64,000 nt of DNA from Chloroflexota bacterium. GTDB taxonomy: Bacteria > Chloroflexota > Limnocylindria > Limnocylindrales > CSP1-4. The notes beneath the pieces were generated by a model, which was given only the letters and a program-made list of their open reading frames with translations, had not been told where the DNA came from and did not search any database. Location of the stretch: positions 1-64,000 of the forward strand of contig JADMIG010000003.1 in assembly GCA_015478725.1 (NCBI GenBank). The letters are read 5' to 3'. A program made the translations under genes and the position numbers. Shown here in pieces: positions 19,110 to 27,210 of the stretch; the first letter of the stretch is position 1; every line of letters begins with the position of its first letter.

Positions 19110-20047
19110 CGGATGACGTCGCCTGCGATGAGGGAGCCGTCGCCGGCGTCGATGGCGAGCTCGAGCCCGCCGAGTCGCTGCGCGAGTGCGCCGCGCGTCC
19201 CGACGGTCGCAACCCAGGCGAGCCGGAGGATGGACCCGGGCGCGTCCGGTCGTTCCGGCGCGAACGTGTCGTTCGGTGCCGTCCAGGCGAGGCTGAGGGC
19301 GGTGATCGCAACACCCGATCGGTCCGTCCCGGCGAACCATCGATCGAGCTGGGCCTCCACGATGGCCCGGGCCGCCGCCCTGGCGATGGCCGTCGCGGGC
19401 GCCGGAGCGAGCTCCCGTGCCGTCCGGCTCACGCTGTGGGTGGATCCGTCCGGCCAGAGCTGGATCCGGACGCCGTCACCGCGGACGGGGATCCCGCCGG
19501 CCGAGCGCTCCCAGCTGACGGTCCAGCCGGAGCCGGACGGGCCGCGGAGGATCCGGGCCCTTCCATCGGGCACGGCACCGAACGCGGCGCTGGCGAGCTG
19601 ATCGCCCCGCTGCCGAACCGCCCCCTCACCGCGAAGGGGCTGTCCGCCGTCGCCGGTCCAGCCGAAGCGGACCGCGGCGAGGAGCCTGCCGCCGCGATCG
19701 AAGCGCTGCAACGCGGTGAGCCGACCGGTCGCGTCGGCCTCGGCGACCTCGTCGTATTCCGTCGAGGCGAACCGATCCGTCACGTGGCTCACGGTCCGCG
19801 TGACGGCCGGCGGCAACCCGAGAGCCTCCGCCGACCGGGTCGCGAGGGCGATGGTCGGGCCTGCGAGCGTGCCGGCCAACGCACGGGCCTCGACACCAGG
19901 TGTGCCGGCCCTGAACGAGTCGGCCGCCGATCCCGGCGTTCCGGTGGCGAGGACCGTCATCGTGGCGAGACCGAGCGCCCCGCCGAGGGCTGCCCGGCGG
20001 GTGCGGCGACGAAGGACGGGACGAGCGAAGAAGGAACAGCGACGCAT
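19106..20047 (-). CDS. Exported protein of unknown function, PepSY/FTP-like region
   Basis: Secreted protein (313 aa) with a basic N-terminus (RRRTRRAALGG) and a hydrophobic run ending PGSAAD, likely a signal peptide, possibly Tat. The mature part alternates strand-helix segments; WERSAGGIPVRGDGVRIQLW and VSRTARELAPAPATAIARAA resemble PepSY/thermolysin-propeptide domains that inhibit or chaperone peptidases. This resemblance is by eye only. ATG 20047 is chosen because the signal peptide follows immediately. It begins 10 nt after the stop of the caspase-like gene, so a peptidase-partner role is an attractive but untested idea. Confidence 0.6.
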   Translation of the reverse strand: MRRCSFFARPVLRRRTRRAALGGALGLATMTVLATGTPGSAADSFRAGTPGVEARALAGTLAGPTIALATRSAEALGLPPAVTRTVSHVTDRFASTEYDEVAEADATGRLTALQRFDRGGRLLAAVRFGWTGDGGQPLRGEGAVRQRGDQLASAAFGAVPDGRARILRGPSGSGWTVSWERSAGGIPVRGDGVRIQLWPDGSTHSVSRTARELAPAPATAIARAAARAIVEAQLDRWFAGTDRSGVAITALSLAWTAPNDTFAPERPDAPGSILRLAWVATVGTRGALAQRLGGLELAIDAGDGSLIAGDVIR

Positions 20048-20057
20048 GTCGACTCCT

Positions 20058-20816
20058 CTACAGGCAGTTCGGGCAGGGTGGGTTGTACGGGCCGGGGAGC
20101 CCGTAGCCGTTGTAGCTGCCCCACCAGTCGGCCCGGAAGTCGCGGTGCGTGAACGATCCGAGATAGGCGATGTCGAACGCCTCGCCGACCCGGTGGTGGG
20201 ACGCGAGGGCATCCCAGAACCGCTGCTCGAACATCCACTCGTCGTTGTCGTATGCCGTTCCGAGGTAGCCGAGGAAGAACTCCGGGCCGTTCCACGCCGA
20301 CCCGGTCGCCTTGACCTTCTCGATCCCGAAGGCGGCCGGCAGCGTCGTGTTCGAGTCCCCGTTGTGGCAGGTCGAGATCACGACGAGGTTCGACTCGCGG
20401 CCGGCCCGCTTCGCGGCGATGTCCTTCGAATAGACGATCGCCTGGCTGCACGAACCGGCGTCCTCGCGGAATCCGGAGTACCGCCGCCCGTCCGGGTTGT
20501 AGTAGTAGTCGCCGTGCGAATGGACGTAGTAACCCCAGTCGTCGATGGTCCGTGCGAGCGTGTGTCGTTTCGTGAACGAGGTCCCGCTGAACGCCCCGGT
20601 CGCATAGCCGAGGCCGCTGTACGCGGCTTTCGCCGCCGTCAGCATCTTGCCCGGCAACGAGTCCGTGAACCCCACGCAGGGGGGCCTGAATGCCGTCTGG
20701 TTCGAATCCGCCGACGCCTGATACGCGGCGCGGGCCGGGCCCGCCAGCAGTGCGGTGAGGACGAGCGCGGGCAGGATTGCCGAGAGCCATCGTCGCCACC
20801 GTCGTTCGTGCGACAC
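20058..20816 (-). CDS. Exported protein with caspase/CHAT-like His-Cys motif
   Basis: 252-aa secreted protein: basic start, hydrophobic helix (about 11-25) and AxA cleavage site near residue 30. The central part resembles clan CD cysteine peptidases: a hydrophobic strand then His101-Gly102 (WGYYVHSHGDYYY) and a second strand ending in Cys150 (NLVVISTCHNGDSN), the same arrangement as the HG...CxxG pattern of CHAT and gingipain-like domains. Aromatic-rich C-terminus ends CPNCL. Catalytic assignment is inference. GTG 20816 is chosen because GGAGG lies about 9 nt upstream. First gene of the three-gene minus operon. Confidence 0.65.
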   Translation of the reverse strand: MSHERRWRRWLSAILPALVLTALLAGPARAAYQASADSNQTAFRPPCVGFTDSLPGKMLTAAKAAYSGLGYATGAFSGTSFTKRHTLARTIDDWGYYVHSHGDYYYNPDGRRYSGFREDAGSCSQAIVYSKDIAAKRAGRESNLVVISTCHNGDSNTTLPAAFGIEKVKATGSAWNGPEFFLGYLGTAYDNDEWMFEQRFWDALASHHRVGEAFDIAYLGSFTHRDFRADWWGSYNGYGLPGPYNPPCPNCL

Positions 20817-20956
20817 GATCCATGACCTCCTCCGGCGGATGTGGTGGGAGCGGCGGAGGGTGGTGGGAGCGGCGGAGGGAGGGCGAGGCGGTGATCGTCG
20901 CAGGCGTCGCTTCACTCGGACTTACCAGGCCGCGGGGACCTCGCACGCATCGCGCG

Positions 20957-20986
20957 TTGACCCTCGACCGCCGCGGCCGCTAGTCT
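20957..20986 (+). promoter_or_regulatory. Promoter of the 20993 lipoprotein gene
   Basis: TTGACC (-35) at 20957-20962, an 18-nt spacer, TAGTCT (-10) at 20981-20986, then 6 nt to the GTG at 20993. This is the clearest sigma-70-type promoter in the window and predicts a leaderless mRNA. Confidence 0.75.
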
Positions 20987-20992
20987 CAGGGG

Positions 20993-21697
20993 GTGAACCG
21001 CGCGCCCACCGGGATCCCTGTCGGGCATCGCCGGGTCCGATCGCTGCCGATCCTTGCGGCGGTCGTGCTCGTCGCCGCCGCCTGCGGATCGGTGACCGCC
21101 CCGCCGTCCGTCTCGACGAACCCGTCGGCCACGCCTGCCGGCGTCGCCTCGGCGAGCCCGGCTCTGCCCGGCGACACGGCGTCGCCCGGGCCCGGCAGCG
21201 GATCGGCGGGCCCATCCGGGTCGGGATCGCCGCCACCCACGGCGTCGGGATCGCCGGTCCCGAGCGGAGCGGATTCTGCGGCCGCGGCCTGCTCCGGCAG
21301 CGCCGCGACGAAGGATTTCTTCGTCGCGATCGCCCAGGCCGTCCAGTGGCCGGTCTACTGCGCGGTCATGCCCACCGGCTGGTCCATCGTCTCCGGGTCG
21401 TACCGGCTGGCGAACGGCGGCCAGATGAACGTGGAGTACCGCAACCAGTCCGGATGGACGTTCGAGCTCAAGGAGGGCCACTGGTGCACGGACGGCGCCA
21501 GCGCCTGCTCGCCGCACGACCTCTTCGTCGGCCCGTCCGCCTTCGGCGACCGGCAGGGGGAGCTCGGCTCACTCGGCGGTGGCTTCGTCCTCTACGTCGA
21601 TGCGGGTTCGAACCCGTCGTGGACGGCACGCGGGACCGGCCTCGACCAGGCGACGTTCAGCGCGCTCTGCGCGGCCCTCGCGTTGGTCGCCGCCTGA
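20993..21697 (+). CDS. Lipoprotein of unknown function
   Basis: 234-aa lipoprotein: signal RSLPILAAVVLVAAACGS with lipobox Cys, then about 70 residues of Pro/Ser/Gly/Thr linker, then a ~130-residue globular domain with paired cysteines (CSGSAATKDFF, YCAVMPTGW, HWCTDGASACS). No family is recognised. GTG 20993 follows a good promoter by 6 nt. The final codons and stop are duplicated by an 18-bp tandem repeat, so a second TGA follows in frame. Confidence 0.75.
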   Translation: MNRAPTGIPVGHRRVRSLPILAAVVLVAAACGSVTAPPSVSTNPSATPAGVASASPALPGDTASPGPGSGSAGPSGSGSPPPTASGSPVPSGADSAAAACSGSAATKDFFVAIAQAVQWPVYCAVMPTGWSIVSGSYRLANGGQMNVEYRNQSGWTFELKEGHWCTDGASACSPHDLFVGPSAFGDRQGELGSLGGGFVLYVDAGSNPSWTARGTGLDQATFSALCAALALVAA

Positions 21698-21715
21698 GCG
21701 TTGGTCGCCGCCTGA
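21680..21715 (+). repeat. 18-bp tandem duplication including a stop codon
   Basis: GCGTTGGTCGCCGCCTGA occurs at 21680-21697 and again at 21698-21715. The first TGA ends the lipoprotein gene; the second copy is non-coding. Confidence 0.95.
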
Positions 21716-21718
21716 GCG

Positions 21719-22912
21719 TCAGGCGCGCCGGCGCGGCAGCTCGAGGAACGGGAGCCGAACAACAGAGGCGTCCACCCGGCCTCGGATCCCCTCGACGGTC
21801 CACTCGATCGCCAGCCGCGTGCCCGGCGCCTCGAACGCCGCAGGGACCGATGCGAGGGCGATGGCACGCTTGAGGATCGGGCTCCAGCCGACGCTCGTCG
21901 CCCGGCCGATCCGCCGTCCGGAGCCGTCGAAGACCGGGACCGGCGTGCGGGAGACGATCCCCGGCGCAGCGGGCGGCAGGTCCTGGGCCGCGTGGAGCGC
22001 CTCGATCCCCGCCCAGTCGAGCTCGATGCCGACGAGGCGTCGCGGCGGGCCGCCGGCGCGAGCCTCCGCTCGGAGCGCGCGACGGCCGACGAACTCCGCC
22101 TTGTCGAGGTCGACGAGACGCCCGAGACCGATCTCCGCCGGCGAATAGGCCTGCTCGGCGTTCATGGCGTGCCGGGCGCTCGTGTAGTCGACCTCGAGGA
22201 GGATGAGTCCCGCCTCGAGACGGACGATGTCGAGGGCGAGCATTCCGGCTGGCCTGAGCCCATGCGACCGTCCGGCGTCGACGACGGTGTCCCAGACCTC
22301 CACTGCCCGCTCGGCCGGCACCCACAGCTCGAATCCGAGGTCGCCCGTGTACCCCGTCCGGCTGACGTCCACGGCGATGCCGGCGATCGTGGCCGGGCGT
22401 CGCCGGAAGTACCGCAGGTCCGTGAACGACGCGCCGGCCGCTGCCTCGAGGACGTCCCGCGAGCGCGGCCCCTGGAGGGCGAGGGCGGCCGTCCGTTCGG
22501 TCGTCTCCTCGATCGAGACATCGAGGCCGCGGGCGTTCTGATCGAGCCAGCGAAGCTGCGGGTCCGCCGCGGTCCAGCGGAAGCGATCCTCCGCGAGCCG
22601 ATGGACCGTCCCATCGTCGATGACCTTGCCGGCCTCGTCGCACCACGGCGTGTAGTACACCTGTCCCACGGCGAGATTCGTGGCGTCGCGGGTGATGACC
22701 CGGTCGACGAGTCGCAGCGCGTCGGGGCCGTGCACCTCGTACTTGAAAAGCGGACTCACGTCGATGAGCGCGGCGGCCCCGCGGATCGCCGCGTACTCGA
22801 TGTCCGGCGCGTCCGCGTACGAGCTCGAGGCCAGGTAGCCGGCCCACTCGCGCCACTGCAGCTTCCCGTTGAGCGGCGCGGTCCGCGGGTGGAACGGCGT
22901 GCCGATGCTCAC
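21719..22912 (-). CDS. Aminomethyltransferase (GcvT) family protein
   Basis: Folate-binding GcvT-fold protein (397 aa). It shows YADAPDIEYAAIRGAAALID, the family VSRTGYTGDLGFELWVP, LALDIVRLEAGLILL and the C-terminal FVGRRAL and GRATSVGWSPILKRAIALA. The family includes the glycine-cleavage T protein and several demethylases and oxidases. No gcvH or gcvP is nearby, so the exact reaction is open; a catabolic C1-transferring role is as likely as glycine cleavage. The GTG start at 22912 has GGAGGAG about 12 nt upstream on the minus strand. Confidence 0.85.
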   Translation of the reverse strand: MSIGTPFHPRTAPLNGKLQWREWAGYLASSSYADAPDIEYAAIRGAAALIDVSPLFKYEVHGPDALRLVDRVITRDATNLAVGQVYYTPWCDEAGKVIDDGTVHRLAEDRFRWTAADPQLRWLDQNARGLDVSIEETTERTAALALQGPRSRDVLEAAAGASFTDLRYFRRRPATIAGIAVDVSRTGYTGDLGFELWVPAERAVEVWDTVVDAGRSHGLRPAGMLALDIVRLEAGLILLEVDYTSARHAMNAEQAYSPAEIGLGRLVDLDKAEFVGRRALRAEARAGGPPRRLVGIELDWAGIEALHAAQDLPPAAPGIVSRTPVPVFDGSGRRIGRATSVGWSPILKRAIALASVPAAFEAPGTRLAIEWTVEGIRGRVDASVVRLPFLELPRRRA

Positions 22913-22978
22913 GACGGCGAACTCCTCCGAACTGCGGGACCGTCAGTATCGCCGAACGGGCGCGTCAGCAGGGGAGCG

Positions 22979-23356
22979 TCAGTAGGTGAGGACCGGGATC
23001 TCCTGGGAGATGAAGTCGTCCGGGTTGCGGGTGATGACGGTGGCCCCGATGAGCCAGGCGACGCTGCCGATGAGCGCGTCGCCGAGTGTCCGATGGCTCG
23101 TCTGACCGCGCCGCCGGCGGCTTTCGCCCGCCCATCGGGCGGCATCCGGTGTCGTCGCGACGTACTCGAGGACACCCAACATCGAGCGGACCGATCGAAG
23201 GTGTTCGTCCGTCCCTCGCGACAACGCCTCAGCGGTGATCGCGTCGCAGGTGAAGAGGTCGTTCGGTTCCTCGAACAGGCGGGCGACGAGCTCCACCGCG
23301 GGGCGGAGTCCGTCCGCATGGTCGATCAGGAGACACGTATCGAGGATGTATCTCAC
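22979..23356 (-). CDS. PIN-domain ribonuclease toxin (VapC type)
   Basis: 125-aa PIN domain with the expected acidic residues Asp6 (YILDTCLLID), Glu43, Asp93 (LGDALIG) and Asp114 (NPDDF). VapC toxins are Mg-dependent RNases that cut tRNA or rRNA when freed of antitoxin. The start overlaps the antitoxin stop by 4 nt, giving antitoxin-first order. It is complete and shows no inactivating change. Confidence 0.9.
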   Translation of the reverse strand: MRYILDTCLLIDHADGLRPAVELVARLFEEPNDLFTCDAITAEALSRGTDEHLRSVRSMLGVLEYVATTPDAARWAGESRRRRGQTSHRTLGDALIGSVAWLIGATVITRNPDDFISQEIPVLTY

Positions 23357-23601
23357 TCGGGGTGGTCCCAGCTCGCCCGGAGCTCCTTGGCAAAGGCGAG
23401 CGCCTCATCCGGGTTCATCCAGCCGGGCTTGCCGATCATCGCCCCGGCGGTCTCCTCGAAGACCTTCTTCTGGAGGTCGCGCCGGACCTGCTTCTCGATG
23501 ATCGAGGCCACATACGAGCTCCGGTGGCGCGGTCCCGCCACGGCATCGATCTGCGCGAGGAGCTCCTGCGGAAGGGTGATGTTCGTCCTTACCATGACCA
23601 T
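23353..23601 (-). CDS. Ribbon-helix-helix antitoxin (VapB type)
   Basis: 82-aa protein with the N-terminal strand and helices of a CopG-like fold (VRTNITLPQELLAQIDAVAG, then SSYVASIIEKQV), and a C-terminal tail (WMNPDEALAFAKELRASW) expected to wrap the toxin. ATG 23601 is preferred over the second ATG at 23595 because GGAG lies about 9 nt upstream. TATACT at 23640-23645 (minus) is the likely -10. RHH antitoxins normally repress their own operon, and the AT-rich GGTACCATAGTATAC beside it is a candidate operator. Confidence 0.85.
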   Translation of the reverse strand: MVMVRTNITLPQELLAQIDAVAGPRHRSSYVASIIEKQVRRDLQKKVFEETAGAMIGKPGWMNPDEALAFAKELRASWDHPE

Positions 23602-23631
23602 GGCGGGCACCTCCGTGTGCGAGATGATGTG

Positions 23632-23647
23632 GGTACCATAGTATACG
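23632..23647 (-). promoter_or_regulatory. vapBC promoter and candidate operator
   Basis: GGTACCATAGTATACG is an AT-rich patch in GC-rich surroundings made of two small palindromes (GGTACC and GTATAC). On the minus strand it contains TATACT as -10, about 32 nt upstream of the antitoxin start plus a Shine-Dalgarno. Autorepression is inferred from the family. Confidence 0.5.
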
Positions 23648-23756
23648 ATGCGACACACGCAGAGGGCCCGAACCGTCGGCGGGCGGAGCAGGGTGTCGGG
23701 TACAGTCAGGGCATCGGACCGGGGCGCGACGCGTCGGCCGCGCATGGAGGATCCGG

Positions 23757-25352
23757 GTGGCCGAGCGCTACGACGCGGTGATCATCGGCGGCGGCCACAA
23801 CGGCCTCGTCAGTGCCGCGTACCTCGCCCGGGCCGGCCTGCGGGTCCTCGTCCTCGAGCGGCGCCACGTCCTCGGCGGGGCGGCCGTGACGGAGGAGGTC
23901 TTCCCCGGCTTCCGGTTCTCGGTCGCGAGCTACGTCGTCAGCCTCCTCCGGCCGGAGATCATCCGCGACCTGGACCTGCCACGCCACGGGCTCGACATCC
24001 TGCCGCTCGACGGGACGTTCACCCCGCTCGATGGCGACCACCTCTGGCGGGTGAACGATCACGGCCGGACGATGCGCGAGCTTCGCCGCTGGAATCCGAT
24101 CGACGCCGAGGCGTACGAGGAGTACGGCCGGCTCATGGTGGAGATGGCCCGCTTCATCAAGCCGATCCTGTCCATCGTCCCGCCCGACCCGACCGGCCTC
24201 GACCCTCGCCAGTTCGCCCCGCTCGGGGGCCTCCTCCGCGCGTTCCAGCGCCTCCCTGAGCTCCAGCAGCAGGTGTTCGTCCAGCTCATGACGATGAGCG
24301 CGGCCGACTTCCTCCGCCAGTGGTTCACCATCGAGCCGCTCATTGCGACGATGTCCGCGTCCGGGATCATCGGCACATTCCAGGGTGTCCGGAGCCCCGG
24401 TACGGCGTATGTCCTCCTCCACCACTACATGGGCGAGATCGACGGCGCGTTCCGTGCCTGGGGCATCCCGAAGGGCGGCACCGGCAGCGTCTCGGAGGCG
24501 ATCGGGAGTGCGGCCCGTGCGCTCGGCGCGGAGATCCGCCTGGAGGCGCCGGTCGCCCGGGTCCTCGTCCGTGACGGGCGCGCCGTGGGAGTCGTCCTCG
24601 AGTCTGGAGAGGAGATCCGGACGGACGCGGTGCTGAGCTCGGTGGACGCTCGGCTCACCTTCCTTGGCCTCCTCGAGCCCGGCTCCCTCGACCCGGAGTT
24701 CGAGGCGGAGATCCGCCGCGTCCGGTTCCGCGGCAGCTCCGGCAAGGTGAACCTCGCCGTGGACCGGCTGCCGGACTTCACGTGCCTGCCCGGCGATGGC
24801 GAGCACCTCCGCGGCGCGATCAGCTTCAGCGCGAGCGTGGACGACATGGAACGCGCCTACGACGACGCGAAGTACGGCCGCTGGAGCCGCCGACCGTACA
24901 TCGACATGATCATCCCGACCCTCGTCGACCCGTCCATGGCGCCGCCTGGCAGGCACGTCATCAGCTGCTTCGTGCAGTACGCCCCATACCACCTCAATCC
25001 GAGCCTCGGGACATGGGACGACAATCGCGAGGCGTTCGGCGACGCCGTCATCGACCGGATCGCCGAGGTCGCCCCGAACATCCGGGACATCGTCCTCCAT
25101 CGCCAGGTCCTCACCCCGCTCGACATCGAGCGTCGCTTCGGGCTCACGGAGGGCAACATCTTCCAGGGCGAGCTGAGCCTCGAGCAGCTGTTCTTCAACC
25201 GCCCGGTCCCCGGCCACGCCCGCTACCGGACGCCGATCCGCGACCTCTGGCTGTGCGGCTCTGCCACCCACCCGGGTGGCGGGATCATGGGCGCGAACGG
25301 TCGACTCGCCGCGCTCGAGCTCCTCCGGACGCGTCGCCGGACCGCGGCCTGA
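23757..25352 (+). CDS. Phytoene desaturase-like FAD oxidoreductase 1
   Basis: Flavoprotein of the CrtI/PDH-like amine-oxidase superfamily (531 aa). It starts with the Rossmann FAD motif DAVIIGGGHNGLVSAAYLAR and VLVLERRHVLGGAAVTEE, and ends with the second FAD contact YRTPIRDLWLCGSATHPGG followed by GGIMGANGR. The central part carries KGGTGSVSEAIGSAARALGA. The substrate is unknown; most bacterial relatives outside carotenoid clusters are uncharacterised. GTG 23757 has GGAGGATCC about 8 nt upstream; TACAGT at 23701-23706 may be its -10. It overlaps its paralogue by 1 nt (TGATG). Confidence 0.88.
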   Translation: MAERYDAVIIGGGHNGLVSAAYLARAGLRVLVLERRHVLGGAAVTEEVFPGFRFSVASYVVSLLRPEIIRDLDLPRHGLDILPLDGTFTPLDGDHLWRVNDHGRTMRELRRWNPIDAEAYEEYGRLMVEMARFIKPILSIVPPDPTGLDPRQFAPLGGLLRAFQRLPELQQQVFVQLMTMSAADFLRQWFTIEPLIATMSASGIIGTFQGVRSPGTAYVLLHHYMGEIDGAFRAWGIPKGGTGSVSEAIGSAARALGAEIRLEAPVARVLVRDGRAVGVVLESGEEIRTDAVLSSVDARLTFLGLLEPGSLDPEFEAEIRRVRFRGSSGKVNLAVDRLPDFTCLPGDGEHLRGAISFSASVDDMERAYDDAKYGRWSRRPYIDMIIPTLVDPSMAPPGRHVISCFVQYAPYHLNPSLGTWDDNREAFGDAVIDRIAEVAPNIRDIVLHRQVLTPLDIERRFGLTEGNIFQGELSLEQLFFNRPVPGHARYRTPIRDLWLCGSATHPGGGIMGANGRLAALELLRTRRRTAA

Positions 25353-26992
25353 TGGTGGGCGCCCGGACGATCGGCGATCTCGACGCGATCGTCGTAGGCG
25401 GCGGGCACAACGGCCTCGTCGCGGCTGCCTATCTCGCTCGCGCCGGCTGGCGGGTCCTCGTCCTCGAGCGGTGCGAGGGGATCGGCGGTTCGGCCGTGAC
25501 GTCGACGCTCGGTGCCGGCTTCCGGGTCCCGACGCTCGCCCACACGGTCGGACGGCTGGGGCCCTCGGTCGTCCGGGATCTGCGGCTCCGCGATCACGGG
25601 CTGTCGCTCGTCACGCCGGAGGTCCGAGCCTTCGCCCCCGCGCCCGACGGGAGCGCCATCGCACTGTGGGCCGATGCTGCCCGGACCGCGAACGGCCTGC
25701 GGGCGCGATCGGGCCACGATGCCACGGCGTATCCCGAGTTCGACCGCCTCGTCCGGTCGCTCGGCCGGTTCATCGCGCAGCTCGCGACCATGACGCCGCC
25801 GGACATGAAGGCGCCGTCGCTCGGCGACGCGGTCGCCGGCCTGCGGCTCGGCCGCTCGTTCCGGGGTCTCGGCCGGCATGACGCGCAGGCGGTCCTGCGG
25901 GTCCTCCCGATGGCCGTCGCCGACTTCGTCGCCGAGGCATTCGAGACGGACGCGCTGCGGGCGGCCATCGCTGCCCGCGGCATCCAGTACACGGCGATGG
26001 GGCCGTGGTCCGCTGGCTCAGCCGCCGTGCTCCTCGCCGATTCGGCCGGCAACGACGGCGGGGCGGCCGGCCAGTCCGTCTTCGCTCGGGGTGGTCCTGG
26101 CGCTCTCGCGGACGCGCTCGGCGGATCGATCCGGGCGAACGGTGGCACGATCCGCACCGGCGCGGAGGTCGTCGCGGTGACCGATCGCGACGGGCAGGTG
26201 ACGGGCGTCACGCTCGCCGGCGGCGAGGAGATCCGCGCCCCGATCGTCGTCGCCGGGATCGATCCGAAACGGCTCCTCAGCCGTCTCGTCGATCCGGTCG
26301 TCGTCGGCCCGACGCTCGGCTGGCGAGCCGCCAACATCCGGACCCCCGGGACGGTCGCGAAGGTGAACCTCGCCCTCGCCGGCCTGCCGCGCTTCGTCGC
26401 CGCCGGGGACGACGGGCCGCGCCTCCTCCGGGGCCGGATCGTCATGGCGCCCGGCATCGACGCGCTCGAGCGTGCCTTCGATGCGAGCAAATACGGCGCG
26501 ATGAGCGAGCACCCGTATCTCGAGGCGACGGTCCCGTCACTCGTCGATCCCTCGCTCGTCGCGGAGGCCTCGCTGGGGCGACGGAAGGGCCCGCCGCATG
26601 TCATGAGCGTGATCGCTCAGTGGTTCCCCTTCTCCCTCCGCGAGGGCGACTGGGACAGTCGTCGCGACGAGCTCGGCGACCTCGTCGTGCGGGAGCTCGA
26701 GCGGTACGCACCCGGACTGGGGCGGCAGGTCGTCGCCCGCCAGGTCGTCACACCCCTCGACCTCGAACGCGACCATGGGCTCAGCGGTGGCCACCCGTTC
26801 CACGGCGAGCCGGGCCTCGACCAGTGGTTCCTCTGGCGGCCGCTCCTCGGCCATGCCCGCTACCGGATGCCGCTTGAGGGGCTCTACCTTGCCGGCTCCG
26901 GCGCGCACCCGGGCGGTGGCGTCACGGGAGCGCCCGGGGCGAACGCCGCCCGGGAGATCCTCGCCGACGGGCGGCGCCGCAGGCGCGGTTAG
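25352..26992 (+). CDS. Phytoene desaturase-like FAD oxidoreductase 2
   Basis: Paralogue of the preceding gene (546 aa) with the same architecture: AIVVGGGHNGLVAAAYLARA, ERCEGIGGSAVTSTLG, ARGGPGALADALGGSIRANG, and C-terminal YRMPLEGLYLAGSGAHPGGG. The pair probably arose by duplication and may act as a heterodimer or on successive steps, though this is inference. No carotenoid synthesis gene (crtB, crtE) is seen nearby. ATG 25352 overlaps the upstream stop. It ends in an Arg-rich tail. Confidence 0.88.
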   Translation: MVGARTIGDLDAIVVGGGHNGLVAAAYLARAGWRVLVLERCEGIGGSAVTSTLGAGFRVPTLAHTVGRLGPSVVRDLRLRDHGLSLVTPEVRAFAPAPDGSAIALWADAARTANGLRARSGHDATAYPEFDRLVRSLGRFIAQLATMTPPDMKAPSLGDAVAGLRLGRSFRGLGRHDAQAVLRVLPMAVADFVAEAFETDALRAAIAARGIQYTAMGPWSAGSAAVLLADSAGNDGGAAGQSVFARGGPGALADALGGSIRANGGTIRTGAEVVAVTDRDGQVTGVTLAGGEEIRAPIVVAGIDPKRLLSRLVDPVVVGPTLGWRAANIRTPGTVAKVNLALAGLPRFVAAGDDGPRLLRGRIVMAPGIDALERAFDASKYGAMSEHPYLEATVPSLVDPSLVAEASLGRRKGPPHVMSVIAQWFPFSLREGDWDSRRDELGDLVVRELERYAPGLGRQVVARQVVTPLDLERDHGLSGGHPFHGEPGLDQWFLWRPLLGHARYRMPLEGLYLAGSGAHPGGGVTGAPGANAAREILADGRRRRRG

Positions 26993-27053
26993 GGGCGCAG
27001 CCAGGCTGACCAGTCCCCCCGCAGCCAGGCTGACAGGCCCCGCGCCGCCAGAA

Positions 27054-27089
27054 ATCGTTCATCCATGAATGGTTCATCGCTGTAACGAT
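27054..27089 (+). repeat. Nested stem-loop element, copy 2
   Basis: Outer arms ATCGTT (27054-27059) and AACGAT (27084-27089); inner stem ATGAA (27065-27069), loop TGG, TTCAT (27073-27077). Compared with the copy at 4560-4592, the inner G-C closing pair is A-T here and an outer G-C pair is T-A, so both stems are maintained by paired changes. It lies between two convergent genes. Confidence 0.7.
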
Positions 27090-27100
27090 CTTCGCTTGGC

Positions 27101-27210
27101 GGTCTCACTCGGCGGGTCTCACTCGGCGGGTCTCACTCGGCGGGTCTCACTCGGCGGGTCTCGCCTGACGGTCTCACTCGGCGGGTCTCGCCTGACGGTC
27201 TCACTCGGCG
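27101..27210. repeat. 14/13-bp tandem array over the surE stop
   Basis: Unit A GGTCTCACTCGGCG (14 bp) and unit B GGTCTCGCCTGAC (13 bp) are arranged A-A-A-A-B-A-B-A. On the minus strand the last A unit supplies the final codons and TGA of surE (27201-27203), and the other copies lie beyond the stop. Confidence 0.92.

Noticed and set aside
20690-20710. GGTTCGAATCC resembling a tRNA T-loop
   Set aside because: It is inside the exported-protein gene, and no acceptor or anticodon stem can be formed around it.
21598-21625. GGGTTCGAACCC resembling a tRNA T-arm
   Set aside because: It lies within the lipoprotein coding sequence, and no cloverleaf is possible.
27101-27210. CRISPR-like array
   Set aside because: 14/13-bp units without spacers; a simple tandem repeat.
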